This document shows positions 9,940-22,497 of a stretch of DNA of 64,000 nucleotides, one piece after another (positions within the stretch are counted from its first letter, which is position 1; each line of letters begins with the position of its first letter). Below the pieces are notes generated by a model. The model was not told the DNA's origin and made no database searches. It worked only from the letters and a program-made list of their open reading frames with translations. Origin of the DNA: Enterobacter oligotrophicus (GTDB lineage: Bacteria; Pseudomonadota; Gammaproteobacteria; Enterobacterales; Enterobacteriaceae). A program made the translations under genes and the position numbers. The stretch lies in NCBI RefSeq assembly GCF_009176645.1, contig NZ_AP019007.1, positions 62,001-126,000 of the forward strand, read 5' to 3'.

Positions 9940-10376
9940 CGCTATACCTCTATCATTAAACAATTTTCAGCTTATAATGTTTAGCACGTGATCCAGGAAT
10001 CAGCAATCTCGTAAGTTGTTGAAAATGATCGGGATTTTTTAATTTAGAAATATATCTCCTTTGTTTTCATGAGGATAATGTAATGATTGAGATTGTACGT
10101 ATACAAAATTTGAACGTATTCCCGAAGCGAATGGCGGATTTTTGATCAGTAATGTCGCTTGCAGGATTGTATGTATATTCCCCTTTGGGCAGATAACCCA
10201 TTAGATATGTTTTTGTTTGTTTCTGGATGCAGAAGTTAACACAGATGGGTGTTGACAGGTGGGTAAAGTATACTTCGTATTAAACGTTATATTCTGTTTC
10301 TTCACACCTCATTCAAGAACAATGATAAATGTGGTTCGTGGTTTTCTTATTTTACGCCCCCGGAGGGGCTTCCTTA
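9940..10376. other. AT-rich spacer within the split rstAB locus
   Basis: No convincing gene is seen. The stretch is AT-rich and includes a 20-codon plus-strand ORF (10083-10145) that I do not trust. A TTGACA at 10252 has a TATACT only 11 bp further on, which is too close for a sigma-70 promoter. A GC-rich inverted repeat (GCCCC-CGG-AGGGGC, about 10354-10368) sits just past the rstA stop and may attenuate rstA transcription, though it lacks a good T-run on the minus strand. Confidence 0.5.
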
Positions 10377-11093
10377 TCAGGTTTCCCAGGCGTGTGGGGC
10401 AAAAAGGTAGCCCTTATTACGCACGGTTTTAATACGGTATGGCTCGGTTGCGTTATCCAGCAGCTTTTTACGCAGGCGAGAAATGGCGACATCAACACTG
10501 CGATCCATTCCGTCATAACTCACGCCGCGCAGATTTTTCAGCAACGCATCGCGATCCATAATCTGCCCGGCATGGGTAGCCAGCTCCCACAGAAGATCAA
10601 AATCGGCCGTGGAGAGCGCAATCACCTCACCGGAGAGCAGCACCTGCCGGTTAACCGGGTCGATTGACAACGTACCAAAACGCAGGGCTTTATGCGGCGT
10701 TAAAGCGGGGGCGGGGGTTTCACGCTCGCTGCTGGCACGCTGGCGCAAATGCAGCCGTAAGCGGGCCAGTAATACCGCGGGTGGCGTTGTCTTCAGGATG
10801 TAGTCGTTAGCCCCCATTTCGAGGGATAAAATATGGTTCATGTCGCTGTCCAGAGAGGTCAGCAGTACGATCGGGCCGTCCCATTGGGTGCGCAGGTCGC
10901 GGCAAAGCGTCATGCCATCTTTGCCGGGCAGCATGATATCCAGCAGCACCAGGTCCGGGTTTTCTCGCACCACAACCTCTTCAGCGCGATCGCCACGAGG
11001 TTCAACGATGACGTCCATATCATGTTTCCCCAGGTAAGCGGCAATCAACTGCCCAACTTCGGGTTCGTCCTCTACATAAACAATCTTTGTCAT
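10377..11093 (-). CDS. rstA: RstA response regulator (OmpR/PhoB family)
   Basis: The receiver domain has the acidic pocket (VEDE at 7-10), phosphoacceptor Asp52 in LLDIMLPGKDG, the conserved Thr/Ser near LLTSLDSD and a Lys near 103. A C-terminal winged-helix DNA-binding domain (about 138-235) ends RTVRNKGYLFAPH. The length is 238 aa. In E. coli RstA acts under PhoP control and activates asr by binding TACATNTNGTTACA-type boxes; a close match lies upstream of asr in this window. The downstream partner rstB is displaced by an insertion-like segment. Confidence 0.95.
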   Translation of the reverse strand: MTKIVYVEDEPEVGQLIAAYLGKHDMDVIVEPRGDRAEEVVVRENPDLVLLDIMLPGKDGMTLCRDLRTQWDGPIVLLTSLDSDMNHILSLEMGANDYILKTTPPAVLLARLRLHLRQRASSERETPAPALTPHKALRFGTLSIDPVNRQVLLSGEVIALSTADFDLLWELATHAGQIMDRDALLKNLRGVSYDGMDRSVDVAISRLRKKLLDNATEPYRIKTVRNKGYLFAPHAWET

Positions 11094-11139
11094 ACAACGT
11101 CAGTTATCGCGAAAAAAAGCCAACATACACCGCGCAACC

Positions 11140-11156
11140 TTAACCTTCCATTAATC
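11140..11156 (-). promoter_or_regulatory. candidate PhoP-box-like direct repeat upstream of rstA
   Basis: On the minus strand GATTAA-N5-GGTTAA resembles the PhoP box GGTTTA-N5-GGTTTA (9 of 12). E. coli rstA is known to be PhoP-activated. The match is imperfect and could be chance. Confidence 0.3.
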
Positions 11157-11222
11157 TTTCAAAATTAGCGCCAGTTCCGTTATTCTGAATTACATTGTTA
11201 CTTGATTGTTATGGGAAAAAGT

Positions 11223-11558
11223 ATGGGGCTGGTGATTAAAGCCGCGCTGGGTGCGCTGGTGGTGTTGCTGATTGGCGTTCTGGCAAAAACGAAGAATTAC
11301 TATATTGCCGGGCTGATTCCGTTGTTCCCGACTTTCGCGCTGATTGCCCATTACATTGTGGCCTCTGAGCGCGGCATTGAAGCGCTGCGCGCCACTATTG
11401 TGTTCGGTATGTGGTCTATTATTCCTTACTTTCTCTATCTGCTGTCGCTATGGTATTTCACCGGTTTTCTGCGCCTTCCGCTGGCGCTGGGCGGGGCGGT
11501 CGTGTGCTGGAGCCTCAGCGCCTGGGTGTTGATCTTCTTCTGGAGCCGTTTCCACTAG
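11223..11558 (+). CDS. ydgC: YdgC/GlpM family inner-membrane protein
   Basis: A 111-residue protein starting MGLVIKAALGALVVLL, identical at the start to the E. coli YdgC I recall. Four hydrophobic segments suggest a small polytopic inner-membrane protein. A GGGA about 8 nt upstream favours this Met over one seven codons earlier. Homologues are named GlpM in Pseudomonas. Its molecular function is unknown. Its stop overlaps the 3' end of folM by 4 bp in convergent orientation. Confidence 0.88.
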   Translation: MGLVIKAALGALVVLLIGVLAKTKNYYIAGLIPLFPTFALIAHYIVASERGIEALRATIVFGMWSIIPYFLYLLSLWYFTGFLRLPLALGGAVVCWSLSAWVLIFFWSRFH

Positions 11559-12277
11559 CGTAGTGGGCGACCACCATCCACCGCAAAGGTTCTGCCAGTG
11601 ACGTAACAGCTGGTCAGCAGATAATCGATCAGATCAATGACCTCTTTTTCACCGGGCGCGATTTTCATCAACGACTTATTGAGCGCCTGCTGGCGGTACT
11701 CGGCGTCATCCCCCTCGTTAAACAAAATCAGCGATGGGGCGACCGCGTTCACTTTTACTTCCGGTGCCAGTTTGCGGGCAAACGAGCGTGTCATGTTATC
11801 CAGCGCCGCCTTGCTCGCGGCATAGGCAATGTGTTTGTCGCTCCCGCGCTCTACCACATAGTCGGTAAAGTGAATAATATCCCCTGCGGCATGCCCGTGG
11901 CCGCGGAGCAGATCCTGCAGAGCGTGGTTGAGCAAATACGGCGCGTTGACGTGGATTTGCATCATGCAGGCGAGCGTCTCGCTGAGCGGAGTGTCCGGCT
12001 TTTCAGGAAGCCATGCGCTGGCGTTGTGAATTATGGCCCGCAATCCGTCAGTGGTGGATTTGACCTTTTCCGCAAAGGCAAGAATGCCCTCATCGGTCGA
12101 AAAATCTGCCTGAATACAGGTTGCACCGGCTTTCCGGAGCCCTTCAATCGAAGGGTATTCACGGCGGTAGCTAACAATCACCGGGTGGCGAAGGTTGAGA
12201 AAATGATGGGCGAGGGCGAGGCCGATGCGACGGCCTGCGCCAGTAATCAGAATTGGGCGTTGCTGCGCTTTTCCCAT
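11555..12277 (-). CDS. folM: FolM, dihydromonapterin reductase (SDR)
   Basis: A 240-residue classical short-chain dehydrogenase. The NADPH-binding TGAGRRIG motif is at residues about 12-20 and the catalytic Tyr/Lys in YAASK is near 151-155. FolM reduces dihydromonapterin to tetrahydromonapterin and has weak dihydrofolate reductase activity. The conserved position between ydgC and ydgI supports the assignment over other SDRs. Confidence 0.92.
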   Translation of the reverse strand: MGKAQQRPILITGAGRRIGLALAHHFLNLRHPVIVSYRREYPSIEGLRKAGATCIQADFSTDEGILAFAEKVKSTTDGLRAIIHNASAWLPEKPDTPLSETLACMMQIHVNAPYLLNHALQDLLRGHGHAAGDIIHFTDYVVERGSDKHIAYAASKAALDNMTRSFARKLAPEVKVNAVAPSLILFNEGDDAEYRQQALNKSLMKIAPGEKEVIDLIDYLLTSCYVTGRTFAVDGGRPLR

Positions 12278-12316
12278 CGTATTCTCCTTTTCAGTTCAAC
12301 AATGGGAAAGACGGTG

Positions 12317-13699
12317 CTATCCCATTAACGTCCACATTGCCGGTACGGCAGCCACTAAAAGCAGCCCAATCAAGGCCATCTCGCGGCGCTTAAGCGCGTT
12401 ATCCAGTTGATGCGTGCGGCGGGCGTAGATAAACACCAGCAGACCTGGTGCATACAACACCACCGACAGCAGCAGGTGCATAGGCCCGGAAGCATACAAC
12501 AACCATAGCCCGTAAATACAGGCACCGACGCCCACGGCATAGTGCGCCGGACGGGTCGCGATTTTTAGCAGATACGCACCCACTAAGAAATAGGGTACCA
12601 GAATCATTTCAGAGGCGATGGTCAGCAGGGTGTTATAGTCTGAACCTGTGAGCCAGATCAGCACCAGGCAGACCTGCACGCTGATGTTGGTAAGCCATAA
12701 CGAGGCGGACGGTGCATTGTTCTTATTCTGTTGTGCAAACAGGCGCGGAAACGCCTTGTGCGTAGCGGCCAGGAACGGAACTTCTGCAGCCATAATCGTC
12801 CAGCTCAGGTAAGCCCCGCAGACAGAAACAATCAGACCTGCGGCAATCACTACGTCGCCCCAGGAACCGAGCATTTTTACCATCAGCCCGGCCATGGACG
12901 GGTTACGCATTTCCGCCAGTTCAGGACGCGCCACCACGCCCAGCGACAGCAGCGTCACCAGCAGATACACGCCTAACGCAGCCAGCACGGCCAGCAGCGT
13001 CGCGCGACCGACATCGCGCTTATTACGCGCTCGTGCGGAAACCACCACGGCACCCTCAACGCCGATGAACACCCACAGGGTGATCAGCATGGTGTTTTTG
13101 ACCTGCTCCCAGACGGGAACGCCCAGCGCAATGCCGGTGAAATCAAGCCTGAAGACGTCAAGACGAAACGCGATAAACGCCAGTACGATAAACAAACCGA
13201 GCGGAACCAGTTTCGCCAGCGTAGCCACCAGATTGATGCTGGCAGCGGTCTGAACACCGCGAAGAACCAGCCAGTGAACCACCCACAGCAGCACAGAAGC
13301 TCCCACAATGGACTGCCAGGTATTGCCATCGCCGAACAGGCGCAGCGCGGGCGTATCGGTGAAGAAACTGAGTGCCGAGAAGACAATGACCAGATACGAG
13401 ACGTTAGCGATGACCGCGCACAGCCAGTAACCCCAGGCGGAACAGAAGCCAATCAGCTCGCCGAAACCTTCACGTGCATAGGTAAAAATTCCGCCATCCA
13501 GATCCGGGCGAATGCGGGTCAGCAGCAGCATGGCGAACGCCAGCAGCAATATTCCGGCACCGGTAATACCCCAGCCAATCAGTAACGCGGCAGGGCTGGC
13601 GACGGCCGCCATATTTTGCGGCAAACTGAATACGCCCGCGCCCAGCATCGAGCTCAATACCAGTGCAGTTAAAGCACTCAGGCCAAGTTTCTTTTCCAT
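12317..13699 (-). CDS. ydgI: YdgI, APC-family basic amino acid/polyamine antiporter
   Basis: 460 residues with about 12 hydrophobic segments and the APC N-terminal motif SSMLGAGVFSLPQNMA in TM1. It resembles arginine:ornithine antiporters of the ArcD type, and E. coli ydgI has been annotated that way. Substrate is inferred from the family only. It lies just upstream of folM on the same strand with a 39-bp gap. Confidence 0.88.
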   Translation of the reverse strand: MEKKLGLSALTALVLSSMLGAGVFSLPQNMAAVASPAALLIGWGITGAGILLLAFAMLLLTRIRPDLDGGIFTYAREGFGELIGFCSAWGYWLCAVIANVSYLVIVFSALSFFTDTPALRLFGDGNTWQSIVGASVLLWVVHWLVLRGVQTAASINLVATLAKLVPLGLFIVLAFIAFRLDVFRLDFTGIALGVPVWEQVKNTMLITLWVFIGVEGAVVVSARARNKRDVGRATLLAVLAALGVYLLVTLLSLGVVARPELAEMRNPSMAGLMVKMLGSWGDVVIAAGLIVSVCGAYLSWTIMAAEVPFLAATHKAFPRLFAQQNKNNAPSASLWLTNISVQVCLVLIWLTGSDYNTLLTIASEMILVPYFLVGAYLLKIATRPAHYAVGVGACIYGLWLLYASGPMHLLLSVVLYAPGLLVFIYARRTHQLDNALKRREMALIGLLLVAAVPAMWTLMG

Positions 13700-13844
13700 T
13701 GGCTTCCTGTTATGAAAGGTCCAAATCCAGAATAATTATTTCGCTAAGGCGCATAAAAATGGTGGATCACACTAAGGCGCGGAATTTTACGGAGTGTAAC
13801 GAGAGCATGCAATGATGCGTGGCAGAAATTCGAAAAAAAGTAAT

Positions 13845-13867
13845 AAAAAAGGCGGCATAGCGCCGCC
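13845..13867 (-). terminator. rho-independent terminator of ydgH
   Basis: On the minus strand GGCGGC-GCTAT-GCCGCC is followed by a run of six T, 18-40 bp beyond the ydgH stop. Confidence 0.85.
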
Positions 13868-13884
13868 CTGGTTCAACAGGCCTG

Positions 13885-14829
13885 TTACTTGTAGAGATCG
13901 GCGCTGATGGTCACGTTGTTACCCCGTTCCTGCCACTGGCGGGTGATGTGGTAATACTTCGCACCTTTCTTCGCCGCACGCTTAGCAACCTGGTAAGAGA
14001 CTTCCGTCATGTTGCCGTAGTTGCCGGTAAACTTAATGCTATCGAACGGCACCATCTGCGCCGCAGTGGCTTTGTTCAGCTCTTCAATTTTGGTGCCATC
14101 TGGCAGCGTTACAGTGTAACGACCACCTTTGGTGGTTTGCGTTTCAAAGAAACGACCCACTTCAGCACTTGGTGCTGCAGAGGTGGCCACACCAGGGATC
14201 TCCACTTTCTTCGCCTCTTCGCCGCCTTTTGCTAATGCCGCGCGACCCGCATCGGAATCAGCAGGAATGGCATCCGGGCTTTGCAGTACGCGTTTTTTCG
14301 CATCTTCTTTATAAATGAATGCGGTAATACGCTGGTTGCCACCCTGGTTAGCATCCACCTGGCGCACGATATAGAAAGAGTAAGCCCCTTTCTGTTTAGC
14401 CGCTTTGGTGATGGCATCATTCACTTCAGGCTGGCTGCGGTAAAAGCCCTGAACGGTGACGGTATCGTAAGGTTCCAGCGCAACGGCCTGATCTTTCGGC
14501 AGCTCTACGATGCCGTTAATCACGCGATTTTTCGGCGCGTCGGCTGCAGGCGCATTTTCTTTGTACAGCGCAATGGTCACACGCTGGTTACCACTGTTAC
14601 CTTGATCGGACTGGTCGAGAACGTAAAACGAAGCAGCACCGTTTTTATCAGCGGCTTTTGATGCAGCGTTAACGGCATCGCCGATGGAGTTATAACGGCC
14701 CACAATGACCGTCTGGTCAAAAGGCTTTAACGCTGCCGCTTGCTCCGGCGTTAACTCTGTTGCGGCATTCGCAGACAGGGCGGTCGCGGAAAGAAGTGCG
14801 GACGCCAGGAGTGTGTTCTTAAGTTTCAT
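13885..14829 (-). CDS. ydgH: YdgH, periplasmic triple-BhsA/McbA-domain protein
   Basis: 314 residues, exactly the E. coli length when translated from MKLKNTLLASALL; a 65-codon upstream extension is rejected because this start has a canonical Sec signal peptide ending SANA-A. Three repeats of the small YhcN/BhsA/McbA fold follow (about 35-100, 115-180, 250-314), each with a ...YNSIGDAVN/YRSQPEVNDAI/YGNMTEVSYQ-type helix entry. The function is unclear, possibly in periplasmic stress or adhesion. Confidence 0.9.
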   Translation of the reverse strand: MKLKNTLLASALLSATALSANAATELTPEQAAALKPFDQTVIVGRYNSIGDAVNAASKAADKNGAASFYVLDQSDQGNSGNQRVTIALYKENAPAADAPKNRVINGIVELPKDQAVALEPYDTVTVQGFYRSQPEVNDAITKAAKQKGAYSFYIVRQVDANQGGNQRITAFIYKEDAKKRVLQSPDAIPADSDAGRAALAKGGEEAKKVEIPGVATSAAPSAEVGRFFETQTTKGGRYTVTLPDGTKIEELNKATAAQMVPFDSIKFTGNYGNMTEVSYQVAKRAAKKGAKYYHITRQWQERGNNVTISADLYK

Positions 14830-16894
<2,065 letters not shown>

Positions 16895-16901
16895 GGGGTA
16901 G

Positions 16902-18293
<1,392 letters not shown>

Positions 18294-18303
18294 CAGAGAA
18301 AAC

Positions 18304-18335
18304 GTAGGCCGGGTAAGGCGAAGCCGCCACCCGGC
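18304..18335. repeat. single REP unit after pntB
   Basis: GTAGGCCGGGTAAGGCGAAG followed by CCGCCACCCGGC is one REP unit, related to those at 797-872 and 5544-5612. It lies immediately before the pntB/uspE terminator. Confidence 0.8.
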
Positions 18336-18368
18336 AAAAAAAACCGCTGGTTTCCCGGCGGTTTTTTT
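18336..18368. terminator. bidirectional terminator between pntB and uspE
   Basis: AACCGCTGG-TTTC-CCGGCGGTT-type stem flanked by a run of A on the left and T on the right. It serves the convergent ends of pntB and uspE. Confidence 0.85.
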
Positions 18369-18379
18369 CATCTTATGGC

Positions 18380-19330
18380 TCAATCGTCTTCTGGATCGTC
18401 CAGCTCAACCGGCGTCTGGTATTGATCCGGCTTAATGACCAGCAGGTCGCAGCGCAGATGGTCGATCACCTGCTCGGCGGTATTGCCGAGGAAAGCGGCA
18501 GAGATACCGGTACGGCCAATCGTGCCCAGTACCACAATCCCCGCCTGTAAATGTTCCGCCAGATCCGGAATCACCTCTTCAGGCAACCCTTTTTCCACGT
18601 GCGTCATTTTCTCATCAATGCTGAATTTCTGGCGTAGCGCTTTCATGGCCAGCAGGTGCTGACCGCGGATCGCGTCGTTATAGACACTCGGGTCAAATTC
18701 AGGCAGTTCGATGGCGATATTAATCGGTGTCACCGGATAAGCCCCCACCAGATGAACTTCGGTGTGGTTAACCTGTTCGGCAAGCTGAAGTGTCTCCTTG
18801 ACCAGCTTTTCATTGAGCGAATTGTGATAATCCTCTTCACTTGCCAGGTTCACGGCCACAACAGCTTTTCCGCCTTCCGGCCACGGCTGGTCTTTCACCA
18901 TCCATACCGGGCAAGGACATTTACGCAGCAAATGCCAGTCGGTAGGCGTGAAGATCACCGATTCCAGCTTATCGTGCTGGTGCGCCATTTTCAGCAGCAG
19001 GTCGTGCCCACCGGCCACCACTTCCTGGATAATGGCTTCGAAAGGACGGTTATGCCAGACCACTTTAATATCGATGGGCACACCCGCTTCCAGGTAATAT
19101 TTTGCCTGTTCGCGTATCCACGCAGTACGCTGGCTGATTACGCCCTGACGCATCGCGGTGCGCTCGTCAGGCGACAGAAGGGTGGTCATCTCATATGAGA
19201 AGTCATAGATCGGCAAAAACGCTTTGATTTTGCCGCCAATCCGTTGATGTAAATACACAGCACGTCGTAACGCTGGTTGATCGTCCTGATTAGGATCGAT
19301 GGCCACCAGCATGTTTTGATACTTTGCCAT
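18380..19330 (-). CDS. uspE: UspE, tandem universal stress protein
   Basis: 316 residues with two Usp domains (about 1-150 and 160-305). The second ends with the nucleotide-loop-like [21 protein letters not shown], typical of Usp proteins. UspE helps resistance to DNA damage and affects motility and aggregation in E. coli. It lies downstream of fnr on the same strand across a 138-bp gap, the conserved order. Confidence 0.94.
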   Translation of the reverse strand: MAKYQNMLVAIDPNQDDQPALRRAVYLHQRIGGKIKAFLPIYDFSYEMTTLLSPDERTAMRQGVISQRTAWIREQAKYYLEAGVPIDIKVVWHNRPFEAIIQEVVAGGHDLLLKMAHQHDKLESVIFTPTDWHLLRKCPCPVWMVKDQPWPEGGKAVVAVNLASEEDYHNSLNEKLVKETLQLAEQVNHTEVHLVGAYPVTPINIAIELPEFDPSVYNDAIRGQHLLAMKALRQKFSIDEKMTHVEKGLPEEVIPDLAEHLQAGIVVLGTIGRTGISAAFLGNTAEQVIDHLRCDLLVIKPDQYQTPVELDDPEDD

Positions 19331-19468
19331 ACAGGTCTCCTTACAACTGACACCGCAGTCTGTAATTAAAAGAGTAACCTATATATCTTGAATGAAACAG
19401 GGGGGAAGTTTTTGCCAGATCAATAAATCAGGAAATTTATCGATCCGGCATCTGTCACAGGAGGAGGG

Positions 19469-20221
19469 TTATGCCACGTTGCGGGAATGGCCCGCCAGCA
19501 CCGCCAGCGCTTCACCGTTTTCGATGGTGATGTATTTCCCTTTCACCGCCAGCATACCGCTTTTCTGGAAACGACCCAGCAGACGGCTGATGGTTTCAAC
19601 GGTCAGGCCCAGGTAGTTACCGATATCACCACGCGTCATCGTCAGACGGAACTCTCGCGGGGAGAAACCGCGTTCTGCGAAACGACGGGAGAGGTTGTAG
19701 ATAAACGCGGCCAGACGCTCTTCTGCATTCTTTTTGGAAAGCAGGAGAATCATGTCCTGATCGCCTTTGATCTCGCCACTCATAAGACGCATCATCTGCT
19801 GGCGCAGATTAGGCATCTTGCCGGAGAGATCGTCCAGCGTTTCGAACGGAATTTCGCAAACCATAGAGGTTTCCAGCGCCTGAGCAAAGCTCGGGTGATG
19901 GCCAGTACCGATGGCGTCAAAGCCAACCAGGTCACCTGCCAGATGAAAGCCAGTGATCTGCTCATCACCCTGTTCGGTAATGGTGTAGCTTTTGATGGTG
20001 CCAGAACGGATTGCATAGAGCGATTTCAGTTCGTCTCCCGCTTTAAACAGCGTCTGCCCTTTCTGAATTGGCTTTTTGCGCTCGATGATATTATCAAGCT
20101 GATCGAGTTCATGCTCATTCAGGGTAAACGGGATACAGAGCTGGCTGATGCTGCAATCCTGGCAATGGATAGCACAACCGCCAGACTGAATGCGTCGTAT
20201 AATTCGCTTTTCCGGGATCAT
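19469..20221 (-). CDS. fnr: FNR, oxygen-sensing global regulator
   Basis: FNR carries an oxygen-labile [4Fe-4S] cluster that allows dimerisation and binding to TTGATNNNNATCAA under anaerobiosis. Cluster ligands Cys20, Cys23 and Cys29 are visible in [11 protein letters not shown], with the fourth in SMVCEIPFE near 122. The C-terminal helix-turn-helix includes [10 protein letters not shown]. The [10 protein letters not shown] start gives 250 residues as in E. coli; four codons upstream (MSKP) are open. A FNR-like palindrome lies just upstream. Confidence 0.97.
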   Translation of the reverse strand: MIPEKRIIRRIQSGGCAIHCQDCSISQLCIPFTLNEHELDQLDNIIERKKPIQKGQTLFKAGDELKSLYAIRSGTIKSYTITEQGDEQITGFHLAGDLVGFDAIGTGHHPSFAQALETSMVCEIPFETLDDLSGKMPNLRQQMMRLMSGEIKGDQDMILLLSKKNAEERLAAFIYNLSRRFAERGFSPREFRLTMTRGDIGNYLGLTVETISRLLGRFQKSGMLAVKGKYITIENGEALAVLAGHSRNVA

Positions 20222-20240
20222 AGGTTTGCTCAAGCCTTAA

Positions 20241-20254
20241 TTGATATTGGTCAA
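20241..20254 (-). promoter_or_regulatory. FNR autoregulatory site
   Basis: On the minus strand TTGACCAATATCAA matches TTGATNNNNATCAA at 9 of 10 positions, about 20-33 bp before the fnr start. This agrees with the known negative autoregulation of E. coli fnr. Confidence 0.75.
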
Positions 20255-20404
20255 TTTTAACATCTTTTTGGTAAGTACGTAAGCCTGGCAAACCACCAAT
20301 AAGGACAAGAGACGGCAACGTGTCGCCATCTTCTTGAAATTCCACAACTTGATTAAGGATTTCTGGCCTAACCGGAAGAAAATTAAGCACTAAAAGCCTG
20401 GAAT

Positions 20405-20920
20405 CTACAGCAAAAGATACCCTTCGTGACGCAGCAACCACTCTTTACGCTGCACGCCTCCGGCATAGCCCGTCATGGTGCCGTTACGCCCAATCACGCG
20501 ATGACAGGGAACGACAATACTGACCGGATTTGAGCCGTTTGCCGCACCCACCGCGCGGGCTGCACCCGCACGGCCGAGCTGCTCGGCGAGCTGGCCGTAG
20601 TGCATCACATGTCCACAGGGAATGCTGCGCAGCGCCTGCCACACTTCACGCTGGAACGGTGTGCCTGCGGTGGCCGTAGGCAGAGTATTAATGATGCTGA
20701 GATCGCCCTCGAAGTACGCCGTCAGTTTATCGCTCAACCCTCCGGGATTAACGGCACGGATACGTTCAAAACCCTGTGCGCGATAATGAATGGTGAGCAG
20801 CTCTTCCATGCGGTCGCTGTGCTCTTCCCACTCAACGGCGCGCAGATTGAACTGCTCGTCCGCGATAACCCACAGCGGCCCAAGCGGCGTCGCAATTTTA
20901 TCTTCGAGTAATCTCAGCAT
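20405..20920 (-). CDS. ogt: Ogt, O6-alkylguanine-DNA alkyltransferase (constitutive)
   Basis: Ogt transfers alkyl groups from O6-alkylguanine or O4-alkylthymine in DNA to its own cysteine. The active-site motif VVPCHRVIG is present (Cys139), as is the helix-turn-helix arginine-finger region [17 protein letters not shown]. Starting at MLRLLEDK gives 171 residues, the E. coli length; AAGGA lies six bases upstream of that Met and directly abuts a Met two codons earlier. abgT ends 9 bp upstream, so ogt may be read through from the abg operon. Confidence 0.95.
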   Translation of the reverse strand: MLRLLEDKIATPLGPLWVIADEQFNLRAVEWEEHSDRMEELLTIHYRAQGFERIRAVNPGGLSDKLTAYFEGDLSIINTLPTATAGTPFQREVWQALRSIPCGHVMHYGQLAEQLGRAGAARAVGAANGSNPVSIVVPCHRVIGRNGTMTGYAGGVQRKEWLLRHEGYLLL

Positions 20921-20929
20921 CGTCATTCC

Positions 20930-22456
20930 TTAGTTCAGCCTCGGGTATATCCCCGGCCCAATCGGCAGGCCGACAAGATACCACGCCACCAGCATCACCA
21001 GCCATACCCCTAAAAAGATAAGCGGATACGGCAGGACCAGCGAATAGTAGGTACCCAGTTTGGCCTCAGGTTTATAGCGCTGCAGGAAGCCCAAAAACAG
21101 CGGGACGAACGGCGATACCGGAGCCAGCGGGATCACCGACGAGTCGGCGATGCGGAACAGGATCTGGGCGAACGCCGGGTGGAACCCCAGCATCATAAAC
21201 ATCGGCACGAAAATGGGTGCCAGAATCGACCAGATCGCCGAACCACTGGCAATAAACATACACAGTAGCGATGACAGCAGCGCCAGGCCAACAAACGCCG
21301 GAACGCCGCTTAAACCAGCCGCTTCCAGCGCATCGGTCAGGCCGACGGCCATAAACTTGCCCATGTTGCTCCAGTTAAACATCGCCACGAACTGCGCCAG
21401 CGGGAACACCATCACGATAAAACCCGCCATCTCCTTCATCGGCTCAATCATCAACTGCGGCAGGTCACCCTGACGGCGAATTCTGCCGGTGGCGATACCG
21501 TAGGCGAGTGAAACGACAAAGAAAAAAAGAATAATCAGCGGCACAATGCCCTGGATAAACGGCGAGGGCAGGACGGTATGCTTAACCGGATCGCGCAATA
21601 CCCCGTTTTCCGGCACCACCATCAGCGCCACCAGGGCGATAAATGCCAGCGAGACCATCCCGGCCACGCGCAGACCGGAGCGCTGCTCTTTGCTCAGCGT
21701 CTCCAGCTTTTCATCGCTACGGCCTTCCCATTTACCCAGACGCGGCTCGATGATCTTATCGGTAATCAGCCCGCCAACAATCGTCAGGACAATCACCGAG
21801 CTTGCCATAAAATACCAGTTGTCGATCACGCTGACGTGCATTGCGGTATCAATGGTTTTCGCCGCCTCTGTGCTGATACCGGAGAGCAACACATCGGTGG
21901 TAACGATCAGCAGATTCGCGGTAAACCCACAGCCCACACCCGCAATTGCCGACAGCAGGCCCGCCACGGGGTGACGACCGACGGCGAGGAAAATCAGCGC
22001 GCCCATCGGCGGCATGATCACCAGCGCGGCGTCAGAAGAGATGTGGCTGAAGAAGGCGATAAACAGCACCATATAGCTGGCGTAACGGGCGTTGACGTGA
22101 GAGGCCATTTTCACCATCAATGCCGGCAGCAGGCCAACGCGTTCAGCCAGCCCGGCTCCCAGCACCAGCGCCAGGATCGCGCCCAGCGGCGCAAAGCCGC
22201 TGAAGTTTTTAATCACGTTCGGTAAAAACCAGTGCAACCCTTCAACACTGAGCAGGTTTTTTACCGCGACCAGACTTCCGTCTGCCGGGCTGCGCACGCT
22301 GACGTCAAAAGCGGAGAGCACGGCAGTGGCGACCATTAAAATCACAATCAAATAGATAAAAAGCAGGAAAGGGTGTGGCACTTTGTTGCCGATCCTTTCA
22401 ACCCAGCCATAGAGCTTACCGGATGGGGAATGCGAAGGTATGGATGACATACTCAT
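20930..22456 (-). CDS. abgT: AbgT, p-aminobenzoyl-glutamate transporter
   Basis: Inner-membrane permease of the AbgT family that takes up p-aminobenzoyl-glutamate, a folate breakdown product. It has around 12 hydrophobic segments and family motifs such as HISSDAALVIMPPMGALIF and NWSNMGKF. Using MSMSSIPSHSPSGKLYGW gives 508 residues, as in E. coli; a 43-codon upstream extension runs into the abgB 3' end and is rejected. It is the last gene of abgABT. Confidence 0.95.
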   Translation of the reverse strand: MSMSSIPSHSPSGKLYGWVERIGNKVPHPFLLFIYLIVILMVATAVLSAFDVSVRSPADGSLVAVKNLLSVEGLHWFLPNVIKNFSGFAPLGAILALVLGAGLAERVGLLPALMVKMASHVNARYASYMVLFIAFFSHISSDAALVIMPPMGALIFLAVGRHPVAGLLSAIAGVGCGFTANLLIVTTDVLLSGISTEAAKTIDTAMHVSVIDNWYFMASSVIVLTIVGGLITDKIIEPRLGKWEGRSDEKLETLSKEQRSGLRVAGMVSLAFIALVALMVVPENGVLRDPVKHTVLPSPFIQGIVPLIILFFFVVSLAYGIATGRIRRQGDLPQLMIEPMKEMAGFIVMVFPLAQFVAMFNWSNMGKFMAVGLTDALEAAGLSGVPAFVGLALLSSLLCMFIASGSAIWSILAPIFVPMFMMLGFHPAFAQILFRIADSSVIPLAPVSPFVPLFLGFLQRYKPEAKLGTYYSLVLPYPLIFLGVWLVMLVAWYLVGLPIGPGIYPRLN

Positions 22457-22497
22457 GGGCGTTCCTCGGGACTGTTGTGTTGTTGTGTTGTGTTTTT

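Noticed and set aside
10083..10145. 20-codon ORF with GAGGATAAT upstream in the rstAB spacer
   Set aside because: Too short, and the spacing and peptide have no support beyond chance in AT-rich DNA.
10252..10274. TTGACA and TATACT pair
   Set aside because: The 11-bp spacer is too short for a sigma-70 promoter.
20115..20441. 108-codon minus-strand ORF between fnr and ogt
   Set aside because: It overlaps the fnr N-terminus and ogt C-terminus in another frame and resembles no protein.
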